DNA of 64,000 nt from Flavobacterium frigoris PS1 (GTDB lineage Bacteria > Bacteroidota > Bacteroidia > Flavobacteriales > Flavobacteriaceae): contig NZ_AHKF01000018.1 in the NCBI RefSeq assembly GCF_000252125.1, forward strand, positions 62,001 to 126,000, written 5' to 3'. The translations under genes were made by a program, and so were the position numbers. Below the pieces are notes generated by a model. That model saw only the letters and a list, made by a program, of their open reading frames with translations. It made no database searches and was not told the origin of the DNA. Below, piece after piece: positions 34,148 through 41,923 of this stretch (positions are counted from its first letter, which is position 1; each line of letters starts with the position of its first letter).

Positions 34148-34321
34148 ATGAATTTTTCTTCGATTAAAAATTTAAAGACAATTTATCTTTACTTATTAAG
34201 TGTCCTTTGTTTTGTATTGGCAAATCTTATTAGGGACCAAAATAGTATTGTCTATTATCTTTTATTGGTGCTAGGGTTAGGTTTCTTTATTATAGGCATC
34301 ACTAAAAAGAGAAATACGTAG
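34148..34321 (+). CDS. 57-aa predicted two-pass membrane protein
   Basis: The ATG at 34148, 9 nt after the ftsY stop, opens a 57-codon frame: 'MNFSSIKNLKTIYLYLLSV', a first hydrophobic helix to ~27, a polar turn 'RDQNS', then 'IVYYLLLVLGLGFFIIGI' and the basic end 'TKKRNT'. Positive-inside balance and tight coupling to ftsY suggest a genuine small membrane protein. Family not recognised. Confidence 0.6.
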   Translation: MNFSSIKNLKTIYLYLLSVLCFVLANLIRDQNSIVYYLLLVLGLGFFIIGITKKRNT

Positions 34322-34612
34322 TAAGTAATTGTTTATTTGTTAGGGTTGACTAAACAATCTTTTAGTAATAAATTATTCCTGGTAAATACAGCATATTTTA
34401 ATCTATGTTCGTTCCAAGTATGTTAAAAGTTCAGTAAATTATTAGGTGTTAATTAAGCATGTCTATAATAAATCTTATATTCACTAATTAGTTTGACTTA
34501 ATTAGTTAAGCATGAGACTAATGCTTGTTTGTAGTATGTAAAGCAGTATAAATAGGTTTTTCTAATACTATATCTAAGCAAGTGATTTTTAATATAAAAC
34601 ACAGTAAACCCA

Positions 34613-35716
34613 ATGTCTTCCCTATTAATATCCCCAGAAGAAGTACTTAAGGAGCGAATCAAAGAATTAAGTTGCTTGTATGATGTTTCATCTGTCATCG
34701 TGCAGCATGCAGATTCTATGGAAGTCACCTTGAATAATATTTGTACTGTTCTAAAGCGTGCCTGGCGGTTTTCAGATGACGCCAGTGTAGAGTTGAAATT
34801 AGACGGTTTTTATATCGTTACTAATCCTATTCCTGAAAAGTCAATTTTTCAAAAATCAGATATTCAAGTGTTTAATAAGGCTTTTGGATTTATTAAAGTG
34901 CATTATCCAACTATTAAATTTACCGACAAACATTTTTTAGATGATGAAGAGAAATTATTAAAGAAGGTTTGCTCTGATGTTGGCTTTTTATATGAAAAAG
35001 AGCTAAATATAGTGAAGGAAGAGCAATTGAAACGTAGTGCTGAACGTGTTGATAGGTTATCGATTTTAGGTGAGATAACTGCGGGAATTGCTCATGAGCT
35101 TAACACTCCATTAGGTAATATTTTAGGATTTGCTGAGTTTATTCATGATAGAACAGAAGAAAAACAATCGAAGCAGGATAGTTCAAAAATCATAAAAGCG
35201 GCTATTTATTCTCGAGAAGTAGTGAAGAAATTGATGTTTTTTTCCTGCGAGATGCCTCAAAATATGAGGTTTGTGAAAATTAAGCCTATTGTTGTAGAAG
35301 CACTCACTTTGCTGAGACCAAATTTTAAAAAAGCTGAAGTAAGTTATAAACTTAATTTCAACAACGCATTCTTAGAGGCGCAATTAGATACTATACAGTT
35401 TACGCAGATCTTGTTTAATATTTTAATTAATTCGATTTATGTTTCTCCTAAATTATCGATGATAGAAGTTTCTGTTTATAATGATGAAACTAATTTTTTT
35501 ATCGAAATTTCTGATGAAGGACCAGGAATAAATGAAGAGTACAAAAATAAAATATTTGAGCCGTTTTTTACCACAAAACCTATTGGCGAAGGTTCTGGAT
35601 TGGGACTTAGCGTAGTCCATGGGATTGTAAAAAGTCATAAAGGAGATATCGTCTCTTTTGACAATAAGCCCAAAGGAACCGTTTTTCAAATACGCTTACC
35701 CTTAATGATGAAGTAA
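34613..35716 (+). CDS. Sensor histidine kinase, NtrB/HydH-like, soluble
   Basis: A 367-residue cytosolic kinase with no membrane segments. Residues 1-130 resemble a GAF/PAS-like sensor region ('ELSCLYDVSSVIVQHADS'). The dimerisation domain has His161 in 'ITAGIAHELNTPLGNILGF'. The HATPase domain shows 'NILINSIYVS' (N box), 'ISDEGPGI' (G1), 'IFEPFFTTKPIGEGSGLGLS' (F and G2 boxes). It overlaps the response regulator start by one base (TAATG), so the two form a two-component system. Its local target is probably the sigma-54-dependent operon starting at 37259. Confidence 0.92.
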   Translation: MSSLLISPEEVLKERIKELSCLYDVSSVIVQHADSMEVTLNNICTVLKRAWRFSDDASVELKLDGFYIVTNPIPEKSIFQKSDIQVFNKAFGFIKVHYPTIKFTDKHFLDDEEKLLKKVCSDVGFLYEKELNIVKEEQLKRSAERVDRLSILGEITAGIAHELNTPLGNILGFAEFIHDRTEEKQSKQDSSKIIKAAIYSREVVKKLMFFSCEMPQNMRFVKIKPIVVEALTLLRPNFKKAEVSYKLNFNNAFLEAQLDTIQFTQILFNILINSIYVSPKLSMIEVSVYNDETNFFIEISDEGPGINEEYKNKIFEPFFTTKPIGEGSGLGLSVVHGIVKSHKGDIVSFDNKPKGTVFQIRLPLMMK

Positions 35717-37050
35717 TGAAACTAAAGAAAGAAAATATTCTGATTGTTGATGATAATTACGATATGCTTGAATTGCTGCAACGCAATTTGAAAACATTAA
35801 ATTTTCATACCTATAAAGCTTCATCGGTTACTGAGGCTATTGACATTTTGAAATATAGTTCGATTGATTTGTTAATTACAGATATTCAAATGCCTGGCAT
35901 TAATGGAATCGAATTAATTAAATATGTTCAAGAGCATTTTCCAACCATACCTAAACTAGTAATTACTGGATTTCCTTCTGTTGACAACGCAATTGATGCT
36001 GTAAAGTCCGGTGCTTCAGATTATTTAGCAAAGCCCTTCACAAATGAAGAGTTAAAAAAATCAGTTAAAAATTTAATCAGTACTATTGATAATTCAAGTT
36101 TAACGTTAGAAAATAATAGAGATTTATCTAATGATAATTCTCTTGAATATGCGGGAATTGTGGGTAAATCAAAAGAGATTGTACACTTAGTTGATTTAAT
36201 TGAACGCGTTAAAAACAATCGTGCAACAATTTTGATTCAAGGTGAAAGTGGGACAGGTAAAGAACTTGTCGCTAGGGCAATTCATTACAAGGGAGCATTT
36301 GCAGCTAATCCATTTATAGCTGTTAATTGTGGAGCCATTCCTGAAAACTTACTGGAGTCGGAATTATTTGGATATGTTAAAGGAGCTTTTACAGGAGCAA
36401 ATGAAACTAGGAATGGTTTTTTTCAAGCGGCTGCAGGTGGTACTATTTTTTTAGATGAAATAGGAACTGCACCCTTATCTGTTCAAACCAGACTGTTAAG
36501 GGTTTTACAAGAAAAGGAAGTGAGTATGATAGGTTCTCAAAAAACTCAAAAAATTGAATTGAGAATTATTGCCGCAACAAATAGTGATCTATATGAAATG
36601 TCTCAGAAAGGGAATTTTAGAGAGGATTTGTACTATAGATTGAACGTTGTTAATATTGAAACTCCTCCTCTTAGGGATCGGAAAAGTGATATAATTCTAC
36701 TAGTAAATACTTTTTTAAAGAAATATGGGTTTGAGTATAATAAACCTCAAATCACTATTTCTGATAGAGCTATTAAGCTGCTGATGAGGCATTCTTGGCC
36801 TGGAAATGTCAGAGAGTTGGAAAATGTAATTCAGAGAATGATTATAATGGGTGGCGATGTTATAGATATTAATGACGTCCCCGAATATCTAAAATACCCC
36901 ATGCCTTTAGAAAAAAACGAATTTAAAACTCTAAAGGAAATTGAAAAATCATATATTCTAAAAGTGATGGCGGCTGTTGATAATAATAAAACACGAGCTG
37001 CAGAAATTCTTCAAATTGACCGAAAAACTTTGCGTCAAAAAATTCAATAA
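35716..37050 (+). CDS. NtrC-family sigma-54-dependent response regulator
   Basis: A 444-residue activator. The receiver domain (1-120) has Asp12/Asp13, phospho-acceptor Asp56 in 'LLITDIQMPG' and a conserved Lys. The AAA+ domain (~148-380) has Walker A 'GESGTGKELVARAIH', the sigma-54-contacting loop 'GAFTGA', and 'LRDRKSDI'. The Fis-type helix-turn-helix is at the C-terminus ('TRAAEILQIDRKTLRQKI'). It needs the alternative sigma factor RpoN. A near-consensus sigma-54 promoter lies 138 nt past its stop, so the downstream operon is the natural target. Confidence 0.95.
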   Translation: MKLKKENILIVDDNYDMLELLQRNLKTLNFHTYKASSVTEAIDILKYSSIDLLITDIQMPGINGIELIKYVQEHFPTIPKLVITGFPSVDNAIDAVKSGASDYLAKPFTNEELKKSVKNLISTIDNSSLTLENNRDLSNDNSLEYAGIVGKSKEIVHLVDLIERVKNNRATILIQGESGTGKELVARAIHYKGAFAANPFIAVNCGAIPENLLESELFGYVKGAFTGANETRNGFFQAAAGGTIFLDEIGTAPLSVQTRLLRVLQEKEVSMIGSQKTQKIELRIIAATNSDLYEMSQKGNFREDLYYRLNVVNIETPPLRDRKSDIILLVNTFLKKYGFEYNKPQITISDRAIKLLMRHSWPGNVRELENVIQRMIIMGGDVIDINDVPEYLKYPMPLEKNEFKTLKEIEKSYILKVMAAVDNNKTRAAEILQIDRKTLRQKIQ

Positions 37051-37066
37051 CTCTTCTTTTTTTACT

Positions 37067-37099
37067 GGGAATATATTCCCTTAGCGGGTGTTTTTTCCC
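37067..37099. promoter_or_regulatory. Tandem GGG-N8-CCC dyads, candidate activator-binding sites
   Basis: GGGAATATATTCCC (37067-37080) is a perfect 14-bp palindrome. GGGTGTTTTTTCCC (37086-37099) repeats the GGG-N8-CCC frame 19 bp further on. They lie about 90-120 bp upstream of the sigma-54 promoter, the usual distance for enhancer sites of NtrC-type activators. Confidence 0.45.
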
Positions 37100-37110
37100 C
37101 GTTTCATTTA

Positions 37111-37156
37111 ATTGTTTTTTAAACGACTTTTTTGTATATCATTGTTTTTAAACGAG
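37111..37156 (+). promoter_or_regulatory. Direct repeat upstream of the sigma-54 promoter
   Basis: ATTGTTTTTTAAACGAC at 37111-37127 recurs as ATTGTTTTTAAACGAG at 37141-37156, about three helical turns apart. The second AAACGA is also mirrored by TCGTTT near 37170. This is an alternative candidate for the activator site. Confidence 0.4.
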
Positions 37157-37187
37157 TTAGTTTTTGGTTCGTTTCTAATAATTGGAT

Positions 37188-37202
37188 TGGCATGTAGTTT
37201 GC
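37188..37202 (+). promoter_or_regulatory. Sigma-54 (RpoN) promoter
   Basis: TGGCATGTAGTTTGC matches the consensus TGGCACG-N4-TTGC with a single mismatch and exact GG-GC spacing. Transcription would start near 37213, giving a ~46-nt leader to the ATG at 37259. The adjacent gene encodes an NtrC-family activator with an intact GAFTGA loop. Confidence 0.85.
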
Positions 37203-37258
37203 CAAATGTGTGTTAATTAATATTATTTTTAAATTAAACACTATTAAAATTACATGAG

Positions 37259-37480
37259 ATGAACACAGTAAACAAACAAAAAAACAATTCTATTCTTGGT
37301 GGAATTAAGATTAATTCTACCGCCTTAGAGACAAAAGTCAACTCTGATTTTTCGCTGATTGAAATCGATTCTCTAATTTTAATGGACGCAATCCATGGTG
37401 GGTTATGTTTGAATTGTGATTTTAAAAATCAGTGCTTCTGGCAAAAAAACAACAAAGTATTTTGTGAACATTATCAATAA
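37259..37480 (+). CDS. 73-aa four-cysteine protein, first gene of the sigma-54 operon
   Basis: A small soluble protein. The N-terminal 45 residues are polar and unstructured-looking. The end holds Cys50, Cys53, Cys59 and Cys69 in the pattern C-x2-C-x5-C-x9-C ('GLCLNCDFKNQCFWQKNNKV', then 'FCEHYQ'), plausibly a zinc or iron-sulfur site. It is the first reading frame after the sigma-54 promoter and lies 5 nt before glutamate dehydrogenase, so it is co-expressed with that enzyme. I recall similar small proteins in other Bacteroidota but know no function. Confidence 0.75.
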   Translation: MNTVNKQKNNSILGGIKINSTALETKVNSDFSLIEIDSLILMDAIHGGLCLNCDFKNQCFWQKNNKVFCEHYQ

Positions 37481-37485
37481 AAAGT

Positions 37486-38766
37486 ATGATAGCTACTAAA
37501 GATTCAACGAAAAAAAGTATGTATGAAAATGTCATGCAACAATTTAATAAAACGGCTGATGCAATCGATTTAAATCCCAACATCAGGAAGATTTTATCTA
37601 TAACAAACAATGAGATTATTCTTCATTTTCCAGTAAAAATGGATAATGGTGAAGTGAAAATTTTTACCGGTTATCGAGTTCAGCATAATAATGCGTTAGG
37701 ACCATACAAAGGTGGACTGCGTTACCATCCTACCGTAGATGTTGAGGATGCTAAAGCTTTAGCTATGTGGATGACTTGGAAAACTTCGTTGGCAGGCTTA
37801 CCTTACGGTGGTGCTAAGGGTGGAATTCAAATTGATCCGCGAGATTATTCGATAGGGGAGTTGGAGCGATTAACGAGGCGTTTTACTTATGCGTTGGGGG
37901 ATAATATTGGTCCAGATTATGATATTCCTGCTCCTGATGTAAATACTAATGAACAAACAATGGCTTGGATTGCTGACACGTATATGTTAACGAAAGCACC
38001 TTCTGAGCGTTCAAATAGTCTAAATGTAGTTACGGGAAAACCTATTGGATCCGGCGGATTACAAGGAAGAGATAGAGCAACTGGCTTCGGGGTGTTTTTG
38101 ACCATAAAGTTGTTGCATGAAAGCAGGAAAGAAAGTCTTAAAGGTAAGAAGTTTATTATTCAAGGTTATGGTAATGTTGGGTATTGGACTTCACATTTCT
38201 TAATTAAAGAAGGGGCAATACTAATAGCCGTTCAAGATGCACATGCTACGGTATATAATGAGGATGGTATAGCCGTTGAAGATTTATTTGAGCATTGTAA
38301 GCCTAGAAAAGGTTCTATAAGTGGTTTTGAAGGAGCTGTAGAGATAGATCCAGAAAGTTTTTTTGGGTTAGAATGTGATATTCTTGTTCCGGCAGCTTTG
38401 GGAAATCAAATCACAGAGGAAAATGCTTTTATGGTGAAAGCAAAAATAATTGCAGAGGGAGCTAACGGTCCAATTGATGTTGATGGTGAAAAAATTCTCC
38501 TTGAAAACGGGATCACTATTATTCCAGATATTCTGTGTAATTCAGGAGGAGTTATAGGGAGTTATTTTGAATGGCTACAAAATAGAAATGGAGAATTATG
38601 GGAGCTGGAAGAAGTGATGTATAAGTTAGAGAAGAAACTTTCAGAAGTGTTTAAGAAAGTGGAAGGAGTTGTTATTGAAGGTAAAATTGATTGGAGAACT
38701 GCAGCTTATATTTTAGCTATAACTAGAATAGAAATGGCCTATGTGCAACGTGGAGTTTTTCCTTGA
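37486..38766 (+). CDS. Glutamate dehydrogenase (Glu/Leu/Phe/Val dehydrogenase family)
   Basis: A 426-residue enzyme interconverting glutamate and 2-oxoglutarate plus ammonia. Substrate-binding 'GPYKGGLRYHP' (Lys75) and catalytic 'GLPYGGAKGGIQID' (Lys111) are intact, as are 'DIPAPDVNTNEQTMAW' and the nucleotide loop 'FIIQGYGNVGYWTSHFL' (GxGxxG). The length and motifs resemble the hexameric GudB/RocG-type enzymes used mostly for glutamate breakdown rather than the 447-residue NADP-type GdhA. Cofactor preference is not decided here. It sits in a sigma-54-driven operon next to a two-component system. Confidence 0.93.
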   Translation: MIATKDSTKKSMYENVMQQFNKTADAIDLNPNIRKILSITNNEIILHFPVKMDNGEVKIFTGYRVQHNNALGPYKGGLRYHPTVDVEDAKALAMWMTWKTSLAGLPYGGAKGGIQIDPRDYSIGELERLTRRFTYALGDNIGPDYDIPAPDVNTNEQTMAWIADTYMLTKAPSERSNSLNVVTGKPIGSGGLQGRDRATGFGVFLTIKLLHESRKESLKGKKFIIQGYGNVGYWTSHFLIKEGAILIAVQDAHATVYNEDGIAVEDLFEHCKPRKGSISGFEGAVEIDPESFFGLECDILVPAALGNQITEENAFMVKAKIIAEGANGPIDVDGEKILLENGITIIPDILCNSGGVIGSYFEWLQNRNGELWELEEVMYKLEKKLSEVFKKVEGVVIEGKIDWRTAAYILAITRIEMAYVQRGVFP

Positions 38767-38792
38767 TTTTTCTTTTTAATATGATTTTTAAA

Positions 38793-38830
38793 GGTCCTTA
38801 TAGCAGTTTTTGACTGCTATAAAGGACTTA
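38793..38830 (+). other. Imperfect hairpin between glutamate dehydrogenase and the Rnk-like gene
   Basis: TCCTTATAGCAGT pairs with ACTGCTATAAAGGA (13 bp with a one-base bulge, 5-nt loop). No T-tract follows directly, so it may attenuate or stabilise the transcript rather than end it. Confidence 0.45.
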
Positions 38831-38852
38831 TTATTAACTTTTTTTTATAATT

Positions 38853-39269
38853 ATGAAATACGGTAATCTTATACTATGTAACGACGAATATAATTCGTTA
38901 ATGAGAGCTATTTCCATTTCAACTAACAATGGAGACAAAACATATAAATCTTCTTTGGATAAATTAAGAGTTGAATTAAAATCAGCAAGTATGGTAGATA
39001 CTGACGATATGCCTACCGATGTAATCCGCTTTAATTCATTTGTTACAATATATACTTCTTTTAATGTTGAGCGATCTTATCAGATAGTAGTTCCAGAAAA
39101 AAGTAACATTCTGCACAATAGAATTTCTATTTTATCGCCTATGGGCTTAGCGCTTTTGGGTTATGCAAAAGGGGACAGTATAGTTTGGCAGTTTCCGTCA
39201 GGTGCCAATGAGATAAAGATAATTGATGTAATTCAACAGGAAATCCAGTTAAAAAAAGAAACAATATGA
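38853..39269 (+). CDS. Rnk/GreA C-terminal-domain protein
   Basis: A 138-residue protein whose C-terminal part, 'NRISILSPMGLALLGYAKGD' followed by 'SIVWQFPSGANEIKI', is the FKBP-like GreA/GreB C-terminal domain. It lacks the long coiled-coil finger of true Gre factors, resembling Rnk (which binds RNA polymerase but does not stimulate cleavage). The N-terminal ~45 residues are polar. It overlaps the next gene by 4 nt (ATGA). Its place after glutamate dehydrogenase suggests co-expression under nitrogen control. Confidence 0.75.
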   Translation: MKYGNLILCNDEYNSLMRAISISTNNGDKTYKSSLDKLRVELKSASMVDTDDMPTDVIRFNSFVTIYTSFNVERSYQIVVPEKSNILHNRISILSPMGLALLGYAKGDSIVWQFPSGANEIKIIDVIQQEIQLKKETI

Positions 39270-39685
39270 AAGATTTGATTTATCAGCACGAAACAATAGA
39301 CGATTTACAAATGCGATTCATGGATAGAGATATTGAGGTTTGGAAAGAAGATGTTTCTATTATTAGGATAGAAATTCTCTTTTTTAAGCGAATGTTGAAT
39401 TCCTCAATATTTAAAACCGTAAATTTCAATCAGCAAAATAAGAATGATTTAAGTGACGACCTGACGAGTGTTAAAGCAATTAACGAATCCTATAGCAATC
39501 TATTATTAGATTTTGTGAATAAGCTAGATATGATAAAAGAATGTGATGATGTTCAGTGCGAAACATTTTACCTGAATAATCACGTAAAATTCAGAAAAGA
39601 TATTGAGAGCCATTTTTCGGCTTATCGATTTTATAAGATGAATATTATTTTGTTTTTTGATAACTGTCTCGAAGATAAAATATAA
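39266..39685 (+). CDS. Hypothetical helical protein, 139 aa
   Basis: A soluble, acidic, predicted all-helical protein ('DDLQMRFMDRDIEVWKED', 'NLLLDFVNKLDMIKECDD') with two cysteines close together ('ECDDVQCET'). No domain is recognised. Its start overlaps the stop of the Rnk-like gene by 4 nt, so the two are translationally coupled and may function together. Confidence 0.65.
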   Translation: MKDLIYQHETIDDLQMRFMDRDIEVWKEDVSIIRIEILFFKRMLNSSIFKTVNFNQQNKNDLSDDLTSVKAINESYSNLLLDFVNKLDMIKECDDVQCETFYLNNHVKFRKDIESHFSAYRFYKMNIILFFDNCLEDKI

Positions 39686-39850
39686 AATAGGCGATGTAGG
39701 TGTTTTTAATAGAAAGAGTGATAAGTAGTAGTCAAATATCTTGTTCTTGTTTTAGCGAACGTACTTAGAGAAAAATATTGATTTTGCATATTTTGGTCTC
39801 TTAAGATGTATGTTGTTTTATTTATCTTTAGAAAAATCAAAGCGAAATTA

Positions 39851-40924
39851 TTACTGGTATAATGCACTGATTTTTTGCCATAGTACAGTATCAAAATCAG
39901 ATAGTACCAAATTCACATTATCTGCGGCATCGCCCATTCTGATGACTACCATATTTTTAGAAGGGATGACATATATTTTTTGATCATTTTTCCCAAGTGC
40001 CATAAACATATCATTTGGAGCCGATGGAATTATACTTCCATTGAATTGCAATTGTGATTGTGGTAAATGGTAGCTGCTTTTTCCATTCAACCACCATAAA
40101 TAGCCATATCCTAAATTGATATTTTGAGATGTATTTGTAGCAGCATTAAAATAGATTTCGTTTAAGATAATGGTATTTGCCCATTTTCCTCTATTGGCCA
40201 TTAGTAGTCCGAAACGCGCCATGCTCCTTGTAGTACTTGCGTATACCGAGTTGTTTCCTGATTGAACCCAAGCTCCATCCATTCCGATTTTGTCTCTTAG
40301 TCTTGAGTTGAAATAGTTACTCCAACTTTGATCAGATACTTTAGCAACTACATCTTGTAGTTTTACATATACATTGTGATACGCCCATCGGGTACCAGCA
40401 TCAGCTTTGTAGGTAAGGCTGGCGGGGTCTATAGCATCGCCGTTATCAACGTCTTCTAGTCCAGACGTCATTGTCAGTAAATGTTTGTTAGTAATCAAAT
40501 TTTCTTTAGCTAATGGTAAACTTGTCCATGCTGTACCGATATAATCAGATACCTTATTGTTGATATTTAAATGGCCTTCTTGTTCTGCAATAGCTGTAAG
40601 AGTTGCGGTTAATGTTTTTCCGGCGCTTGCCCAATACCAATTAGAAGTAGCAGAATGTCCGTTGAAGTAGTTTTCCATAACAATTTTTCCATTGACTAGA
40701 ATGATAAAACTCTTAGAATGTTTCAGTTCTAAATAATCCAAAAGTGGTTGTACAGCGTCGTGTTTCCATCCCAAATTTTTTATAGATTTTGTTTCCCAGC
40801 TAGTTCCTGTTAATGCAGGAAAATAGGCTGTTTCGGTAGGAGTTTGTTTTGTTTGCGATGAGTCAGAGCTGCAATTAATACATAAAATAAGGATGAGCAA
40901 ACTATAAGTTGGTTTTGTTGTCAT
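39851..40924 (-). CDS. Serine hydrolase, class C beta-lactamase-like, exported
   Basis: A 357-residue protein from the ATG at 40924 (an in-frame TTG at 40951 is less likely). The N-terminus 'MTTKPTYSLLILILCINCSS' is a signal peptide, probably lipoprotein type. Catalytic motifs are 'SAGKT' (SxxK), 'YHN' (YxN) in 'WAYHNVYVKLQDV', and a C-terminal region near 'GKNDQKIYVIP'. The fold is that of penicillin-binding proteins and esterases (COG1680). It is more likely a peptidase or esterase than a true antibiotic beta-lactamase; that cannot be settled from sequence. Confidence 0.85.
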   Translation of the reverse strand: MTTKPTYSLLILILCINCSSDSSQTKQTPTETAYFPALTGTSWETKSIKNLGWKHDAVQPLLDYLELKHSKSFIILVNGKIVMENYFNGHSATSNWYWASAGKTLTATLTAIAEQEGHLNINNKVSDYIGTAWTSLPLAKENLITNKHLLTMTSGLEDVDNGDAIDPASLTYKADAGTRWAYHNVYVKLQDVVAKVSDQSWSNYFNSRLRDKIGMDGAWVQSGNNSVYASTTRSMARFGLLMANRGKWANTIILNEIYFNAATNTSQNINLGYGYLWWLNGKSSYHLPQSQLQFNGSIIPSAPNDMFMALGKNDQKIYVIPSKNMVVIRMGDAADNVNLVLSDFDTVLWQKISALYQ

Positions 40925-41053
40925 AGCAAGATGTATTTTATATAGAATCAAAAATAGTTAAAATAGTCTAATGTGTTTTGCTATTTTTCTTTTGTTTGAA
41001 TTTTTTAAAGTTAACTTTGTAGTATAAAAAAAACGTAATTGTTTCCCCAAAAT

Positions 41054-41150
41054 CCCTAGCCCTGATGGTAGCGGCATCCTTTTTATTTTTATACGTAGCT
41101 TAGCGAAGTATATACATAATAAGATATAGCGGACAGCAGGAAATAGCTCC
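41054..41150 (+). repeat. Copy of a flavobacterial intergenic structured repeat
   Basis: Starts 'CCCTAGCCCTGATGGTAGCG', continues 'GCATCCTTT', has a local hairpin CGTAGCTTAGCG, then 'AAGATATAGCGGACAGCAGG' and ends 'AAATAGCTCC'. The ordered blocks AGCCCNGATGG, ATCCTTT, AAGATA and AGCNGGAA are shared with the reverse-oriented copy at 26234-26314. This points to a dispersed repeat, possibly a structured RNA. Confidence 0.65.
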
Positions 41151-41166
41151 TAAAAAATATAATTAT

Positions 41167-41610
41167 ATGAAAAACACTTTTAAAATTTTGTTGCTATCTC
41201 TATTTTTTGTTAGTTGTCAGCAAAAGGTTGAACCTAGTGATATTGCTAAGATAAATGGCTATTGGGAAATAGAAAAAGTTGTTTTTGACGAGGGCAAAGA
41301 CAAAGATTATAAAATGAATGAGAGTTATGACTACTTTGAAATAGGCAAGGAGAATAAGGGAATAAGGAAGAAAGTGATGCCGCAATTAGATGGTAGTTTT
41401 TTGACGAATGATTCCTATGAAAATGTAACGGTTCGCTTTGAAGATGATAAAGCATTCTTGGATTATTCGACTCCTTATGGTAAATGGAGCGAAGAGCTAA
41501 TCACTTTATCGGATAAGGAGTTGGTGTTGAAAAACACGGAGAAAAAGGAATACCATTATAAAAAATCAGGACCAATAAATTTGACAGGAGATGGCGAAAA
41601 GATTAAATAA
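41167..41610 (+). CDS. Lipocalin-like lipoprotein, 147 aa
   Basis: A type II signal peptide, 'MKNTFKILLLSLFFVSC', with lipobox cysteine 17. The mature domain starts 'INGYWEIEKVVFDEGKDKDY' and continues as regular beta-strands ending 'LVLKNTEKKEYHYKK'. 'GxWxI' near the start and the strand spacing are typical of small lipocalin-like Bacteroidota lipoproteins. The ligand is unknown. Its last 20 nt overlap the DUF721 gene, so the two are co-transcribed. Confidence 0.75.
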   Translation: MKNTFKILLLSLFFVSCQQKVEPSDIAKINGYWEIEKVVFDEGKDKDYKMNESYDYFEIGKENKGIRKKVMPQLDGSFLTNDSYENVTVRFEDDKAFLDYSTPYGKWSEELITLSDKELVLKNTEKKEYHYKKSGPINLTGDGEKIK

Positions 41611-41887
41611 TCAGAGCACAGTAGGGGATGTTTTGAAAAAAATTATCCAAGTTAATAAATTGCAGCCAGGAATGGATCAGATAGACGTAAAGGATGCCTG
41701 GAAAAACCTTATGGGAAATGGTGTTAATAGTTATACACAAAATGTGGTTTTGAAAGGAAGCACTTTGTACGTGGAGTTGACTTCGTCAGTATTGCGGGAG
41801 GAATTGAGCCACGGTAAATCTAAAATTGTAACGATGATTAATGAGGAATTGCGTCGGGATGTGGTAACAGCGGTTGTGTTGCGATAG
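41591..41887 (+). CDS. DUF721 (DciA-like) protein
   Basis: A 98-residue basic protein: 'STVGDVLKKIIQVNKLQPGM' then 'DAWKNLMGNGVNSYTQNVVL', 'GSTLYVELTSSVLREEL'. This is the DUF721 pattern (W near residue 37, 'LYVxxxSxxxxxEL'). Members include DciA, which helps load the replicative helicase DnaB. Whether this short form does so is not known. It overlaps the lipoprotein gene by 20 nt. Confidence 0.8.
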   Translation: MAKRLNNQSTVGDVLKKIIQVNKLQPGMDQIDVKDAWKNLMGNGVNSYTQNVVLKGSTLYVELTSSVLREELSHGKSKIVTMINEELRRDVVTAVVLR

Positions 41888-41923
41888 CCAGTTGTGTTCC
41901 CATTTTACTGATAAGTTAGAATA

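Noticed and set aside
34485..34507. TAATTAGTT direct repeat upstream of the histidine kinase
   Set aside because: Nine A+T-only-type bases repeated in an A+T-rich leader are likely by chance; no promoter alignment.
37188..37202. Second sigma-54 promoter elsewhere in the window
   Set aside because: Other TGGC words (for example near 16522 and 16554) lack TTGC at the required spacing; only the 37188 site fits.
39851..40924. True antibiotic beta-lactamase
   Set aside because: SxxK and YxN are shared by many esterases and peptidases; no resistance-gene context or close class C hallmark (KTG) was evident.
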